Source of the DNA: Gemmatimonadota bacterium
Lineage (GTDB): Bacteria > Gemmatimonadota > Gemmatimonadetes > Gemmatimonadales > Gemmatimonadaceae
Reading direction: 5' to 3'
Assembly: GCA_014192065.1 (NCBI GenBank)
Contig: BJHH01000002.1
Span: forward strand, 248,001-312,000
Length of the DNA stretch: 64,000 nt
This document shows positions 25,180 through 34,287 of this stretch, piece after piece. Under the pieces are notes generated by a model that was not told the DNA's origin, did not search any database, and saw only the letters and a program-made list of their open reading frames with translations. Numbering within the stretch: the stretch's first letter is position 1; each line of letters begins with the position of its first letter. Made by a program: the position numbers and the translations under genes.

Positions 25180-26235
25180 ATGGCGCCCCCACTCGGGCGC
25201 AGCCTGGACGACGCCGAGCGGTGGGCGCGCGCGCGATTGCCTGCGGTCTCGCGCACCTTTGCGTTGTCGATCCGTTTTCTCCCGGGCACGCTCGGGCGGG
25301 CGGTCATGACGGCGTATCTCCTCTGCCGCATCGCCGACACTATCGAGGACGACGGTGCGATGCCGGCCGCGCGAAAGGCCGAGTTATTCGACGCATTCCG
25401 CCGTGCCCTCGATGCCGAAGCGGCAGCCGACGCATTCCCTGCGCTCGCGAGTGACATCACGGGCGACCGCGCACACGTCGAGTTGCTCCTGCACACCGAC
25501 CTCGTCTGCCGGCTGCTCCGATCCCTCCCCGTGCGCACCCAGGAACGGGTGGTGCATTGGGTGGTCGAAATGGTCACCGGGATGCACAAGTTCGTCGTGC
25601 TCTACCCGCATGGCATCCGCATCCAGACGCTCGCCGAGTACCGTGAGTATTGCTACTACGTGGCGGGAACCGTCGGATGCCTGCTCACCGAACTCTGGCG
25701 CGAGCACTCGCCGCACATCGGCGAACGGGAGTACCCGGGGCTGTGGGAACGCTGCCAGAAGTTCGGCGAAGCACTGCAGACGGTGAACATCCTTAAGGAC
25801 ATCGCCTGGGACGCCGAGCACGAAAATGCGATCTACATCCCCGCCAGCACGCTCGCCGAACACGGCAGCGGCCACGCCACCCTGCTCGGCTCAGCGCACC
25901 TGGAAGGAAACAAGGCGGCTGTGGCCTCGTTCATCGAGCTGGCCTGGCAGGACCTAGACGAGGCACTCGAATACCTGTACCGTGTGCCTCGCAGGGCGCT
26001 CGCCATTCGTGCCTTCTGCGTCCTCCCCCTGCTCTACGCCTACGCCACCCTTCGGGACCTCTCGGCGTCGCGGTCGATGCTGAAGGCGGGAGGGTCCGTG
26101 AAGATCTCGCGCGGCGAGGTCCGGTCGCTGATGATCGTTGGGCTCAGTGTGATGTGGAGCAACCGGCTGCTGCGATCGCTGGTCAGGCGCGTCAAGCAAC
26201 GTCCGTTCAACCCGATTGCCCTGTCCGCCGGATAA
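25180..26235 (+). CDS. Squalene/phytoene synthase family protein
   Basis: 351-residue all-helical prenyl synthase that condenses two prenyl diphosphates head to head. The first Asp-rich motif is ADTIEDD (near 48-54) and the second region is QTVNILKDIAWD (near 203-214), both Mg-diphosphate-binding. The C-terminal FCVLPLLYAYATL resembles squalene synthases more than phytoene synthases, and a final hydrophobic/basic stretch may dock it to the membrane. No other hopanoid or carotenoid genes are seen nearby. The ATG at 25180 directly follows the mini-ORF stop; a TTG at 25171 is the alternative. Confidence 0.87.
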   Translation: MAPPLGRSLDDAERWARARLPAVSRTFALSIRFLPGTLGRAVMTAYLLCRIADTIEDDGAMPAARKAELFDAFRRALDAEAAADAFPALASDITGDRAHVELLLHTDLVCRLLRSLPVRTQERVVHWVVEMVTGMHKFVVLYPHGIRIQTLAEYREYCYYVAGTVGCLLTELWREHSPHIGEREYPGLWERCQKFGEALQTVNILKDIAWDAEHENAIYIPASTLAEHGSGHATLLGSAHLEGNKAAVASFIELAWQDLDEALEYLYRVPRRALAIRAFCVLPLLYAYATLRDLSASRSMLKAGGSVKISRGEVRSLMIVGLSVMWSNRLLRSLVRRVKQRPFNPIALSAG

Positions 26236-26307
26236 CCGGCACCGCGCACAAACCGCGCGCCGGACCGCCCGGTTATCTTCCACGGAAATTCACCGTCTCC
26301 CCGCCCA

Positions 26308-27063
26308 ATGCCGCAGTTCTATACCGAACCCGTCATCAGCGTCCTCGCCCGTCCGTCGTTCGCGGAACCGGCCCACCTTCCCGTGCAGTGGATCGGCGAA
26401 AGCACCGACGGTGAACGCCTCGCGGAATTCGCTGGCCGGCTCTGCTACATGAGCCAGAAGAACCCGGCCAGCCGCAACACCCGCGAGTACATCGACAACA
26501 TCAAGAAACAGGGACATGGCTCGGTCCTTGAGCACGCGAACTACTCGCTGCTGCTCGAGGGCATCAGCCGGTCGCTCACGCACGAACTAGTGCGGCACCG
26601 CGCCGGATTCGCCTACTCGCAACTCTCGCAGCGCTACGTCGACGAATCGCATGCGGCGTTCGTCGTCCCGCCCGCGATCATCGGTGACGAGGCGCTCGTG
26701 GCCGAGTGGACGGCGCAGGTCGAGTCGGCGCAGGCCACATACGTCGCGCTGGTAGACAAGCTGATGCAGCGCTACGGCTGGGTGGACGACAAGGTCCATC
26801 GCCGCAAGATGGCACGCGAAGCCGCACGTGGCGTGTTGCCGAACTCGACGGAAACGAAGATCGTCGTGACGGCCAACGCGCGCGGCTGGCGGACGATGTT
26901 GGAATTGCGGACGAGCGAGGGCGCCGAGATGGAAATCCGCCGCTGCGCGGTGGCGGTTCTGCGCGTGCTGCAGCAGGAAGCGCCGGGATTCTTCAGCGAT
27001 TTCGAAGTGTACCAGGCACCGGACCGGGTCGAGGCGGCGAGGATCGCCTACCACAAGGTCTAA
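26308..27063 (+). CDS. thyX: FAD-dependent thymidylate synthase
   Basis: 251-residue flavin-dependent enzyme that makes dTMP from dUMP using methylene-tetrahydrofolate and NADPH. The ThyX motif region reads RHRAGFAYSQLSQRY (Arg96-Tyr110). Counting gives RHR, eight residues, then Ser107, one more than the classic RHRX7S spacing. GHGSVLEHANYS (near 69-80) is the other family hallmark, and RTMLELRTSEGAEMEIR (near 195) contributes the late nucleotide-binding Arg residues. No thyA is seen in the window. It is monocistronic by spacing (72 bp from the upstream gene) and convergent with the EF-G-like gene. Confidence 0.95.
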   Translation: MPQFYTEPVISVLARPSFAEPAHLPVQWIGESTDGERLAEFAGRLCYMSQKNPASRNTREYIDNIKKQGHGSVLEHANYSLLLEGISRSLTHELVRHRAGFAYSQLSQRYVDESHAAFVVPPAIIGDEALVAEWTAQVESAQATYVALVDKLMQRYGWVDDKVHRRKMAREAARGVLPNSTETKIVVTANARGWRTMLELRTSEGAEMEIRRCAVAVLRVLQQEAPGFFSDFEVYQAPDRVEAARIAYHKV

Positions 27064-27094
27064 GCCGTGACGGGAGGGCGATCACGCGTCCTCG

Positions 27095-29203
27095 CTACAC
27101 TTCTACCTCTCCTTGTACGGACTTCTCATGCGCCGCAATTACCTTGGCGGCCTGCTCGCGCGGCATCTGCTCATAGCCGTGAAACTGGTGCGTGAAAGAG
27201 CCGCGACCATGCGTGAGACTCGAGAGACGCGTGCCATAGAGGTGCAGGTCGGCCTGCGGCACAATGGCGTTCACGACTGAACCTGCGCCGTTGTCGGCCT
27301 GCGCGGTGCCGAGCAGCTTGCCGTGGCGGCTGCTGAGGTCGCCCATCACGTCACCGAGGTAGTCGTCGGGCGTGATTACATGGACCATGTCGAGCGGCTC
27401 GAGGAGCACCGGTCGGCACTTGGGCGCCACGGACTTAAAGGCCTGGATGCCGGCCATCTTGAACGACGCCTCATTGGAATCCACCGAGTGGTAGCTACCG
27501 TCGAAACACTCGGCGATGAAGTCCACGAGCGGATAACCCGCAACGATGCCGCGTGCTGAGGCCTCCTGAATGCCCCGGTCCACGGCGGGGATGAACCCGC
27601 GTGGAATTGCACCACCGACGATCGAGTCCACGAAAGCGTACCCGTCGCCACGCTTGGCCGGGCGCATCTTGACCCAGCAATCGCCGAACTGGCCGCGTCC
27701 GCCGCTCTGCTTTTTGTGACGGCCTTGGCCATCGCCAGATCCCGTGAGGGTCTCGCGGTACGGAATGCGTGGCGACGACAGCTCGGCCTTGGTTCCGAAC
27801 TGCCTCGCCAGCCGCGCCATTGCGACCTCGATATGCCGCTCGCCGAGTCCGCCGACGATCGTCTCGAGCGTCTCGGAATTGTAATGCGTCTGGAATGTCG
27901 GATCCTCGTCGTGCAGCCGATGCAGCCCCTGCTGCATCTTCTCCTCATCGTTTCGTGAGGCGGCGCGCACGGCGAAGGTCACGAGCGACTCCGGAAACGC
28001 GATCTGCGGCAGCCGTACCGGATGCGCCTTGGTCGAGATCGTGTCGTTGGTGTGCGTGTTGTGCAGCTTCGCCACGCAGCCGATGTCGCCGGGATGCAGG
28101 CGAGGCACCTCGATCCGTTCCCTGCCCTGCGCGACCGCGAGATGGTTGAGTTTCACCGCGCCGTTGCGCGTGGCGTTGTACACCTCCTGCCCGGACGCCA
28201 CGGTCCCGCTGAACGTCCGGAAAAACGTGACGTCGCCGACATGCGGCTCGGCGGTCGTCTTGAACACGAGCGCCGCGAACGGCGCGTCGTCGTTGGGATG
28301 AATCTCGACGGCCTTGCTGCCTTCGGCGCCCTTGAAGGCGTGGAGCTCCTCCATCTCGTATGCGTTCGGCATGAGGGCCACGAGGAAGTCCAGCACGGTG
28401 CGGACGCCGATCATCAGGTGTGCCGAACAGCAGAGGACCGGGAAGAGATCCTCGCGCTTCATCGCTTCCTTCAGCGCGGCCATCTCGTCTTCGCCGGGAA
28501 TCTCCTCGCCGCCGAAGAAGCGCTCGAGCAGCTGGTCGTCGGTCGCGGCCACGGCCTCGACCATTTCGGCGTGATACCGCTCGAACCGCTCGCGTTCCGC
28601 AGCCGGAATGTCGGTTTCCTCGTACTCACCGGCCTTTCCTGACTTGGCGGGAACGTATGCCTTTTTGGCGATGAGGTTGATCACGCCGCCGAACCCGGAG
28701 CCGGCTCCGATGGGAATCTCGACCGGCACGACCTTCGACGTCAGCCGATCCTTGATCATCCGGTAGGCGCTGTCGAAGTCGGCATGCTCCTTGTCCATCA
28801 TCGAAATGACAAAAAGGACCGGATCCTCCCGCGCGACCGCCTCACGAAACATCCGCTCGGTACCGGCCTCGACTCCGGTTGCCGCACCGACAATCAGCAG
28901 CGCGCCATCAGCGGCCGAGAGCCCGGCAATCGCATCACCCTGGAAGTCGAGGAAGCCCGGCGTGTCGATCAGATTGACCTTGGCACCCTTCCATTCGGCG
29001 AACGCACACCCAAGCGAAATGGAATACTTCCGCTCGATCTCCTCTGGCGTCGTGTCGGTGAGGGTGGTGCCATCCTTTATTGAGCCGTGCCGTTTTGAGG
29101 ATCCAGACACAAAGGCGAGCGCGTCGACCAGGCTGGTCTTCCCGCTCGCCCCATGTCCAACGACGGCGACATTTCGAATGGCATCACTCTCGTATTCCCG
29201 CAA
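27095..29203 (-). CDS. EF-G-like GTPase (non-canonical paralogue)
   Basis: 702-residue translational-GTPase homologue with EF-G domains I-V. The P-loop is GHGASGKT (16-23), G2 falls in the TTPEE region, and G3 is DTPG (near 83). The G4 motif, normally NKxD, is altered: the region reads VISMMDKEHAD. Domain IV contains QSGGRGQFGD and the C-terminal domain GRGSFTHQFHGYEQMP. This is the EF-G2/FusA-like subfamily of uncertain role rather than the housekeeping factor. The TTG start at 29203 is chosen: GGAG lies 8 nt upstream and MREYESDAIRN fits the family. A GTG at 29212 overlaps that Shine-Dalgarno. Confidence 0.88.
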   Translation of the reverse strand: MREYESDAIRNVAVVGHGASGKTSLVDALAFVSGSSKRHGSIKDGTTLTDTTPEEIERKYSISLGCAFAEWKGAKVNLIDTPGFLDFQGDAIAGLSAADGALLIVGAATGVEAGTERMFREAVAREDPVLFVISMMDKEHADFDSAYRMIKDRLTSKVVPVEIPIGAGSGFGGVINLIAKKAYVPAKSGKAGEYEETDIPAAERERFERYHAEMVEAVAATDDQLLERFFGGEEIPGEDEMAALKEAMKREDLFPVLCCSAHLMIGVRTVLDFLVALMPNAYEMEELHAFKGAEGSKAVEIHPNDDAPFAALVFKTTAEPHVGDVTFFRTFSGTVASGQEVYNATRNGAVKLNHLAVAQGRERIEVPRLHPGDIGCVAKLHNTHTNDTISTKAHPVRLPQIAFPESLVTFAVRAASRNDEEKMQQGLHRLHDEDPTFQTHYNSETLETIVGGLGERHIEVAMARLARQFGTKAELSSPRIPYRETLTGSGDGQGRHKKQSGGRGQFGDCWVKMRPAKRGDGYAFVDSIVGGAIPRGFIPAVDRGIQEASARGIVAGYPLVDFIAECFDGSYHSVDSNEASFKMAGIQAFKSVAPKCRPVLLEPLDMVHVITPDDYLGDVMGDLSSRHGKLLGTAQADNGAGSVVNAIVPQADLHLYGTRLSSLTHGRGSFTHQFHGYEQMPREQAAKVIAAHEKSVQGEVEV

Positions 29204-29408
29204 CGTGCACACTCCGGAAGGCAGCTACTTGACCATGGCACTATTGGGGGGCGCCGTCAAGCGGAATTCTCCCCACGATCTCGGTCACTCCGCTGACGCC
29301 GAAACCGGGCACCGGCATCCTGACCGATTAACGTCCCCTGACCCGCAACGTCAGTGAGTTACCAGCACACGCCAGTTCGTACGACCGGCCGCATCATGAG
29401 AGTCGCCA

Positions 29409-31268
29409 ATGCAGCGAAGCATCCTGTTGGTCATCGCAGCCGCCGCGTTTGCCACCGCTTGCTCGCCGGCGCCGCGGCCACGTCCGGCTGCCGTGCCAGC
29501 TCGGGCGACGACGGCTTCGGTCGATCGCGAGCAGACGGCCGACCAGCAGATCGCACACGCCCTGAACCGCCTCACCTTTGGCGCCAGGCCGGGCGACGCC
29601 GAGCAGATTCGCGGAACCGGGCTCGACCAGTGGATTGAACAGCAGCTGCGCCCCGAGCGGATCGATGACAGCGCGCTCAACAGGTTTCTGTCCGCCAACT
29701 ACCTCACCCTTGAGCTGAAACCGGCTGCCCTCGAACAGAAATGGCCGCCACCCGGACAGCTGCTCAATCAGGCCGCCGCGCGCGGTGGCGCCACTCGCGC
29801 GGACAGTGCCCGGCTGCGCGACTCAAACCAGGGCCTGCGGCAGATCACCACCGAGGTACAAAGCGCGCGCGTGGCGCGCGCCGTGCTGAGCGAACGGCAG
29901 TTGCAGGAAGTCATGACCGACTTCTGGCTCAATCATTTCAGCGTGTATGAAGCCAAGGGACCGCGCGAGCGGTATATGCTCAGCGAGTACGAGAACCGCG
30001 TTATCCGCCCGAATGTTTTCGGCAACTTTCGCACGCTGCTCGGCGCCGTCGCCAAGAGCGAAGCGATGCTGTTCTATCTCGACAACTGGCAGAGCCAGGC
30101 AGACAGCGATCGCCCGCGCCTCACGGCAGCTGGTGGGCGTGGCGGCCGCGGAACGGCCGCCGGGCGCGGTGCGGTTGGTGGGCGCGGCGCTCCACCGGCC
30201 CCGGTCCAGCAGCCCGGACAACGCCCACGTCAGGGGCTCAACGAGAACTACGGTCGCGAACTGCTCGAACTGCATACACTCGGCGTTGACGGCGGATACA
30301 AGCAGGCCGACGTGATCAACGCCGCCCGGGCACTTACCGGCTGGACGATCCGCGGAGCGCCCCAAGGCGGAGGATTCCAGTTTCAGCCGCTCATGCACGA
30401 CGCGGGATCGAAACTGTTTCTCGGCCAGACGCTCGCCGCGGGCCGCGGCATCGAGGATGGCGAAGCGGTGCTCGACATTGTCGCACGCCATCCAGCGACC
30501 GCGACGCACATCGCCTTCAAGCTTGCGCGCCGGTTCGTTGCCGACACGCCATCCACCGCACTGGTTGCACGCGCCGCCGCCATGTTCACGAACTCCGGTG
30601 GGGACATCCGCGAGACCTTTCGAGTGATCGTGATGAGTCCCGAGTTTTTTGGACGCGCCGCCTATCGGAGCAAAGTGAAGTCACCATTCGAGGTAGTAAC
30701 GAGCGCCGCGCGCGCCCTCGGCGCGGCCGGCGACCCCACGCCGCGTACTGCGAGCTTTGTCGCGACGCTTGGCCAGCCGATCTACGGCCATCAGGCGCCC
30801 AACGGGTGGCCCGAGACCGGTGATCAGTGGATGAACACCGGCGCGATTCTCAACCGCATCAACTTCGGAATGGTCGTCGCAGCCAACCGCTTGCCCGGCG
30901 CATCGCCAACCGCATTCAAGGACGCAGACATCCTGCAGACCGCGACGCGTGAACTGCAGGTGGATGGCGTGATCGACGCGCTCCTCGGCGGCGACGCTTC
31001 GGCAGCGACCCGTGCCGTGCTCGTGAGCGGTGAGAATCCGATGGCCAAAAACCTGCCACCATTTCCCGACCCCGCCGACCCAGCGATGGGCCCGCCGCCG
31101 GCCGGCCGTGGCGGGCGCGCCGGGCGTGGTGGTGCGGGCGGGCGGGCGGGAGCACCACCGACCACGCCGGGCGTGGGTGGCCGCGGCATGGCACAACTAC
31201 CACCGCTCCGCGGATTACCGCTCGTGGTAGGGCTCGCGTTGGGCTCACCCGAATTCCAGCGCCGATAG
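29409..31268 (+). CDS. DUF1800-family lipoprotein with RGG-like inserts
   Basis: 619-residue DUF1800 protein, an uncharacterised secreted family. The N-terminus ends in a lipobox (TACS, Cys18). The early motif ALNRLTFGARPGDAEQIR and WLNHFSVYEAKG are family hallmarks, as is the ENYGRELLELHTLGVDGGY segment near 280. Two low-complexity inserts rich in Gly/Arg stand out: about 241-270 (GGRGGRGTAAGRGAVGGRG) and about 563-585. The DUF1501 gene follows 12 bp downstream, the usual arrangement. Function of the pair is unknown. Confidence 0.88.
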   Translation: MQRSILLVIAAAAFATACSPAPRPRPAAVPARATTASVDREQTADQQIAHALNRLTFGARPGDAEQIRGTGLDQWIEQQLRPERIDDSALNRFLSANYLTLELKPAALEQKWPPPGQLLNQAAARGGATRADSARLRDSNQGLRQITTEVQSARVARAVLSERQLQEVMTDFWLNHFSVYEAKGPRERYMLSEYENRVIRPNVFGNFRTLLGAVAKSEAMLFYLDNWQSQADSDRPRLTAAGGRGGRGTAAGRGAVGGRGAPPAPVQQPGQRPRQGLNENYGRELLELHTLGVDGGYKQADVINAARALTGWTIRGAPQGGGFQFQPLMHDAGSKLFLGQTLAAGRGIEDGEAVLDIVARHPATATHIAFKLARRFVADTPSTALVARAAAMFTNSGGDIRETFRVIVMSPEFFGRAAYRSKVKSPFEVVTSAARALGAAGDPTPRTASFVATLGQPIYGHQAPNGWPETGDQWMNTGAILNRINFGMVVAANRLPGASPTAFKDADILQTATRELQVDGVIDALLGGDASAATRAVLVSGENPMAKNLPPFPDPADPAMGPPPAGRGGRAGRGGAGGRAGAPPTTPGVGGRGMAQLPPLRGLPLVVGLALGSPEFQRR

Positions 31269-31280
31269 GCGGCGCACCCC

Positions 31281-32525
31281 ATGCAACGTCGCTACTTCCT
31301 GAAGTCGGGCGCGATCGCGCTCGCCACCATGGGGCTCAGTCCGTCGTTCTTGCGCCGCATGACATACGGCCTCGAACTGCCCGGCGTGCAAAAGGGGAAC
31401 GTGCTGATCTGCCTTTTTCAGCGCGGCGCCGCCGATGCGCTCAACGTGGTCGTGCCGTTCGGCGAGCCGTCCTATTACCGACTGCGGCCAAGCATCGCGA
31501 TCCCCGCGCCGAGCCGCGGTGCGCGGTCGGCGATCGACCTCGATGGCTTCTTCGGATTGCACCCATCGCTCGCCCCGCTGAAGCCGCTCTGGGATGCGGG
31601 ACTGCTCGCGCCGATCCACGCGGTAGGCAGCCCGAGCAGTACGCGATCGCACTTCGACGCGCAGGACTATCTGGAAAGCGGAACGCCGGACGTGAAAGGC
31701 ACGCGCGACGGTTGGCTCAATCGGTACCTCGCCGCATCAGGCACCTGCGAACAGTGCGAAGCCAGCCCCTTCCGCGCCGTGGCGATGGCACCACAGACAC
31801 CGCGGGTGCTGCAGGGCAGCGCGCCGACGGTGGCCATGGACTCGCTCGATCAGTTTGCCGTGCGATCAGGCGGCGACGCGGCAGCGCAGCTCGAAGCGCT
31901 CTACCGCACGGGTTCCTCCGAGATCGTGCACGGTGCCGGCAGCGAGATGTTCGACGCCGTAAAAATGCTCAAGTCAGCCGACCCGCAGCGCCACCAGCCT
32001 GAGCATGGCGCAGACTACCCGAGGTCGCAGTTTGGCCAGCGCCTTCGTCAGATTTCGCAACTGATCAAGAGTGACGTCGGCCTCGAGATCGCATTCGCCG
32101 ACATCGGCGGATGGGACACGCATGTGAACCAGGGTGGTGTGAACGGCCAGCTGGCGAACCGGCTCAGCGATTTCGCCCTGAGTATCGCCGCGTTGACGAC
32201 CGACCTCGGTGACCGGATGGAGCAGGTCGTCGTGCTGACGATGTCGGAGTTCGGCCGGATGGCGCGCCAGAACGGCAATGGCGGTACCGATCATGGTCAT
32301 GCGGGCGCGATGTTCGCGATTGGCGGAAGCGTGAAGGGACGGAAGGTCTACGGCAGGTGGCCAGGCCTTGCCCAGGACCAGTTGTACGAAGGCCGCGACC
32401 TTGCGCTCACTACCGACTTCCGGACGGTGTTCGGCGAAGTGGCCAGCACGCACCTCGGGACGAAGCAGCTCGACCTGCTCTTTCCAGGATTCACACCGGG
32501 ATCGCGGATGGGCATCCTCGGATAA
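31281..32525 (+). CDS. DUF1501-family secreted protein
   Basis: 414-residue DUF1501 protein, related to the alkaline-phosphatase/sulfatase superfamily. The N-terminus MQRRYFLKSGAIALATMG is twin-Arg-like, suggesting Tat export. Typical motifs are LICLFQRGAADALN (near 42), GSPSSTRSHFDAQDYLESG (near 115), IAFADIGGWDTHVNQGG (near 270) and TMSEFGRMARQNGNGGTDHG (near 318), the last with His/Asp residues that could bind metal. It forms a two-gene unit with the DUF1800 gene. A polysaccharide deacetylase gene follows after 47 bp. Confidence 0.88.
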   Translation: MQRRYFLKSGAIALATMGLSPSFLRRMTYGLELPGVQKGNVLICLFQRGAADALNVVVPFGEPSYYRLRPSIAIPAPSRGARSAIDLDGFFGLHPSLAPLKPLWDAGLLAPIHAVGSPSSTRSHFDAQDYLESGTPDVKGTRDGWLNRYLAASGTCEQCEASPFRAVAMAPQTPRVLQGSAPTVAMDSLDQFAVRSGGDAAAQLEALYRTGSSEIVHGAGSEMFDAVKMLKSADPQRHQPEHGADYPRSQFGQRLRQISQLIKSDVGLEIAFADIGGWDTHVNQGGVNGQLANRLSDFALSIAALTTDLGDRMEQVVVLTMSEFGRMARQNGNGGTDHGHAGAMFAIGGSVKGRKVYGRWPGLAQDQLYEGRDLALTTDFRTVFGEVASTHLGTKQLDLLFPGFTPGSRMGILG

Positions 32526-32572
32526 TTGGGGACGCGACCTGTGTGACCGACCGGCGAATACCTTTGGATCCA

Positions 32573-33568
32573 ATGCGGAAACCATTTTGTGTATTGATGA
32601 TCGGAGCGGCCTTTGCGTCGCAGGCGCAGGCCTCGCAGCCGCGAGTGTCGCCCGCGCAGGCCCAGGCGCCCCAGGCGGCATCGGCGCGCGCGCCGAATGC
32701 GCAGGGCCGGATTCCGATCCTGGAGTACCACCTCGTCGGCAACAAGGACAGCCGCTGGGGCCGGAGCACCGAGCGGTTCCGGCGCGATCTCGAGTTGTTA
32801 TATGCGCGCGGCTACCGGCCGATTACCGTCGCCCAACTGGTGGACGGCGAGATCGATATTCCAGCAGGCACATCGCCGGTGGTGTTCACCTTTGACGACG
32901 CGTCGCCCTCGCAGTTCCGGTACATCGAGCGCGGCGGGAAGAAGGAAGTCGACCCATCGAGCGCGGTGGGCATCTGGCTGGCGTTCAGCCGAACACATCC
33001 CGACTGGAAAACGCGCGCGACGTTTTGCCTGCTGTCGGGCGCGAGCGCGGGCCATAATTTCTTCGGCGACAAAGGGATCGAGGGACAGAAGTCAGCGTGG
33101 CGTTTGGAGAAGCTGCGCTTCCTCGCCGAGCAGGGCTTTGAGCTGTGCGCGCACACAGTCTGGCACGCCGATCTGGCGAAGTACGGCGATCTGATCGTTC
33201 AAGAACAGATCGCGCGCAATGTCTTGGCGATCGACTCGGCGATTTCCGGGTATCGCGTTCGAACATTCGCGCTGCCGCTTGGCAGCTGGCCGAAAAATCG
33301 CGCGCTCGCGAGGGCAGGACGCTGGAAGGATCCGCGCTCCGGCCGGGAGGTGCAGTATGCATTCGATGCCGTGTTGAAGGTGTCTGGGTCGCCCGTGCCG
33401 AGCCCCAGCTCGGACACGTTCAATCCCCACGCGTTGGAGCGAATCCAGGTCTTTGCCGGCGAGCTCGAGAAGCTGCTCGACCGGCTCGACCGCGCTGGCG
33501 ACCGATACGTGTCATCCGGGACGGTGCGGCCGAACCGACCGAAGCCCGCTACGTCACCGCGCCGCTAA
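32573..33568 (+). CDS. Polysaccharide deacetylase family protein (CE4/NodB)
   Basis: 331-residue secreted protein with a signal peptide (to about AQAS, residue 20) and a Gln/Ala/Pro-rich spacer to about 43. The NodB-type domain follows: PILEYHLVG, the metal/catalytic Asp pair in TFDDASPSQF (near 105), and HTVWH (near 193) with the two His metal ligands. An insert between these motifs holds GGKKEVDPSS. The likely role is N-deacetylation of a cell-surface or peptidoglycan glycan; substrate unknown. The C-terminus is basic and Pro-rich. Confidence 0.85.
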   Translation: MRKPFCVLMIGAAFASQAQASQPRVSPAQAQAPQAASARAPNAQGRIPILEYHLVGNKDSRWGRSTERFRRDLELLYARGYRPITVAQLVDGEIDIPAGTSPVVFTFDDASPSQFRYIERGGKKEVDPSSAVGIWLAFSRTHPDWKTRATFCLLSGASAGHNFFGDKGIEGQKSAWRLEKLRFLAEQGFELCAHTVWHADLAKYGDLIVQEQIARNVLAIDSAISGYRVRTFALPLGSWPKNRALARAGRWKDPRSGREVQYAFDAVLKVSGSPVPSPSSDTFNPHALERIQVFAGELEKLLDRLDRAGDRYVSSGTVRPNRPKPATSPRR

Positions 33569-33615
33569 ACCTTCTGACTGCGCGACGCCTGCTGGCACCC
33601 GACCGTACGGTGCCG

Positions 33616-34203
33616 TCAGCCAACCATGCCGCGGAGCGCTTCGAGCGCGCGGGTGAGCGCGGCCCGTTCGTCGTCGCGACTCGCGCGGGCGAGGAGGTGC
33701 TCGTAGCTCGCCACGGCCAGCTTGAGCGCGACGGGATCGTTCTCCGCGCCGGCCAGCGAGGCGGCGCTATCCGCGAGGTTCACGCGCGACATCGGATCGT
33801 CGGGGAACCGTTCGACCACCTCGCGCCATCGGTCGGTTCGCTCGCGCGGCGCCGATTCGGCGAGGGCCCACATATGCCAGGCCGCGAGCGAACTGGCGTC
33901 GGCCGCCCGGGCACGGTCGGCAAGCCCGGAGACGACTTCCGGACCACGTCCCGTCAGCCAATAGGCTTGCGCGAGTGCGACGAGTGCGCGGGCGTTGGCC
34001 GGCTCTCGTTCAACGATCACTTCGTAGACCGGCCCCACCACTTCCTGAAGCTCGCCATACGGCACCAGGGCTTCGATCAGCTGTTCGGTTGTGTGGGCAC
34101 GCGCGATGCGGTCCAGTTGACCGAGCAAGACGCCGACGTCTGCCGTACGACGATACGCCGTCACGGTGCTTGCGAGTTCATGAGTTGCAGACGAAGAAGT
34201 CAT
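33616..34203 (-). CDS. TPR-like helical repeat protein
   Basis: 195-residue soluble protein with TPR-like helix pairs in the central and C-terminal part: EPANARALVALAQAYWLTGR (near 67), a second around residues 95-120, and DPMSRVNLADSAASLA near 135. No signal peptide is seen. It probably acts as a protein-interaction scaffold; the partner is unknown. A TAGATT box lies 9 nt before the ATG, so the transcript would be nearly leaderless. It diverges from the rho leader. Confidence 0.7.
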   Translation of the reverse strand: MTSSSATHELASTVTAYRRTADVGVLLGQLDRIARAHTTEQLIEALVPYGELQEVVGPVYEVIVEREPANARALVALAQAYWLTGRGPEVVSGLADRARAADASSLAAWHMWALAESAPRERTDRWREVVERFPDDPMSRVNLADSAASLAGAENDPVALKLAVASYEHLLARASRDDERAALTRALEALRGMVG

Positions 34204-34212
34204 CAGCAGAGA

Positions 34213-34218
34213 AATCTA
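34213..34218 (-). promoter_or_regulatory. TAGATT -10-like box before the TPR-like gene
   Basis: TAGATT on the minus strand ends 9 nt before the ATG at 34203, the spacing expected for leaderless or near-leaderless transcription. The -35 region is not convincing. Confidence 0.4.
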
Positions 34219-34287
34219 CCGGGCTACCGATAGCAGGTGACCCGTTTGGCACACCCTGTTGGCGACCAAGTGGGTGTCTGCCAAGGG

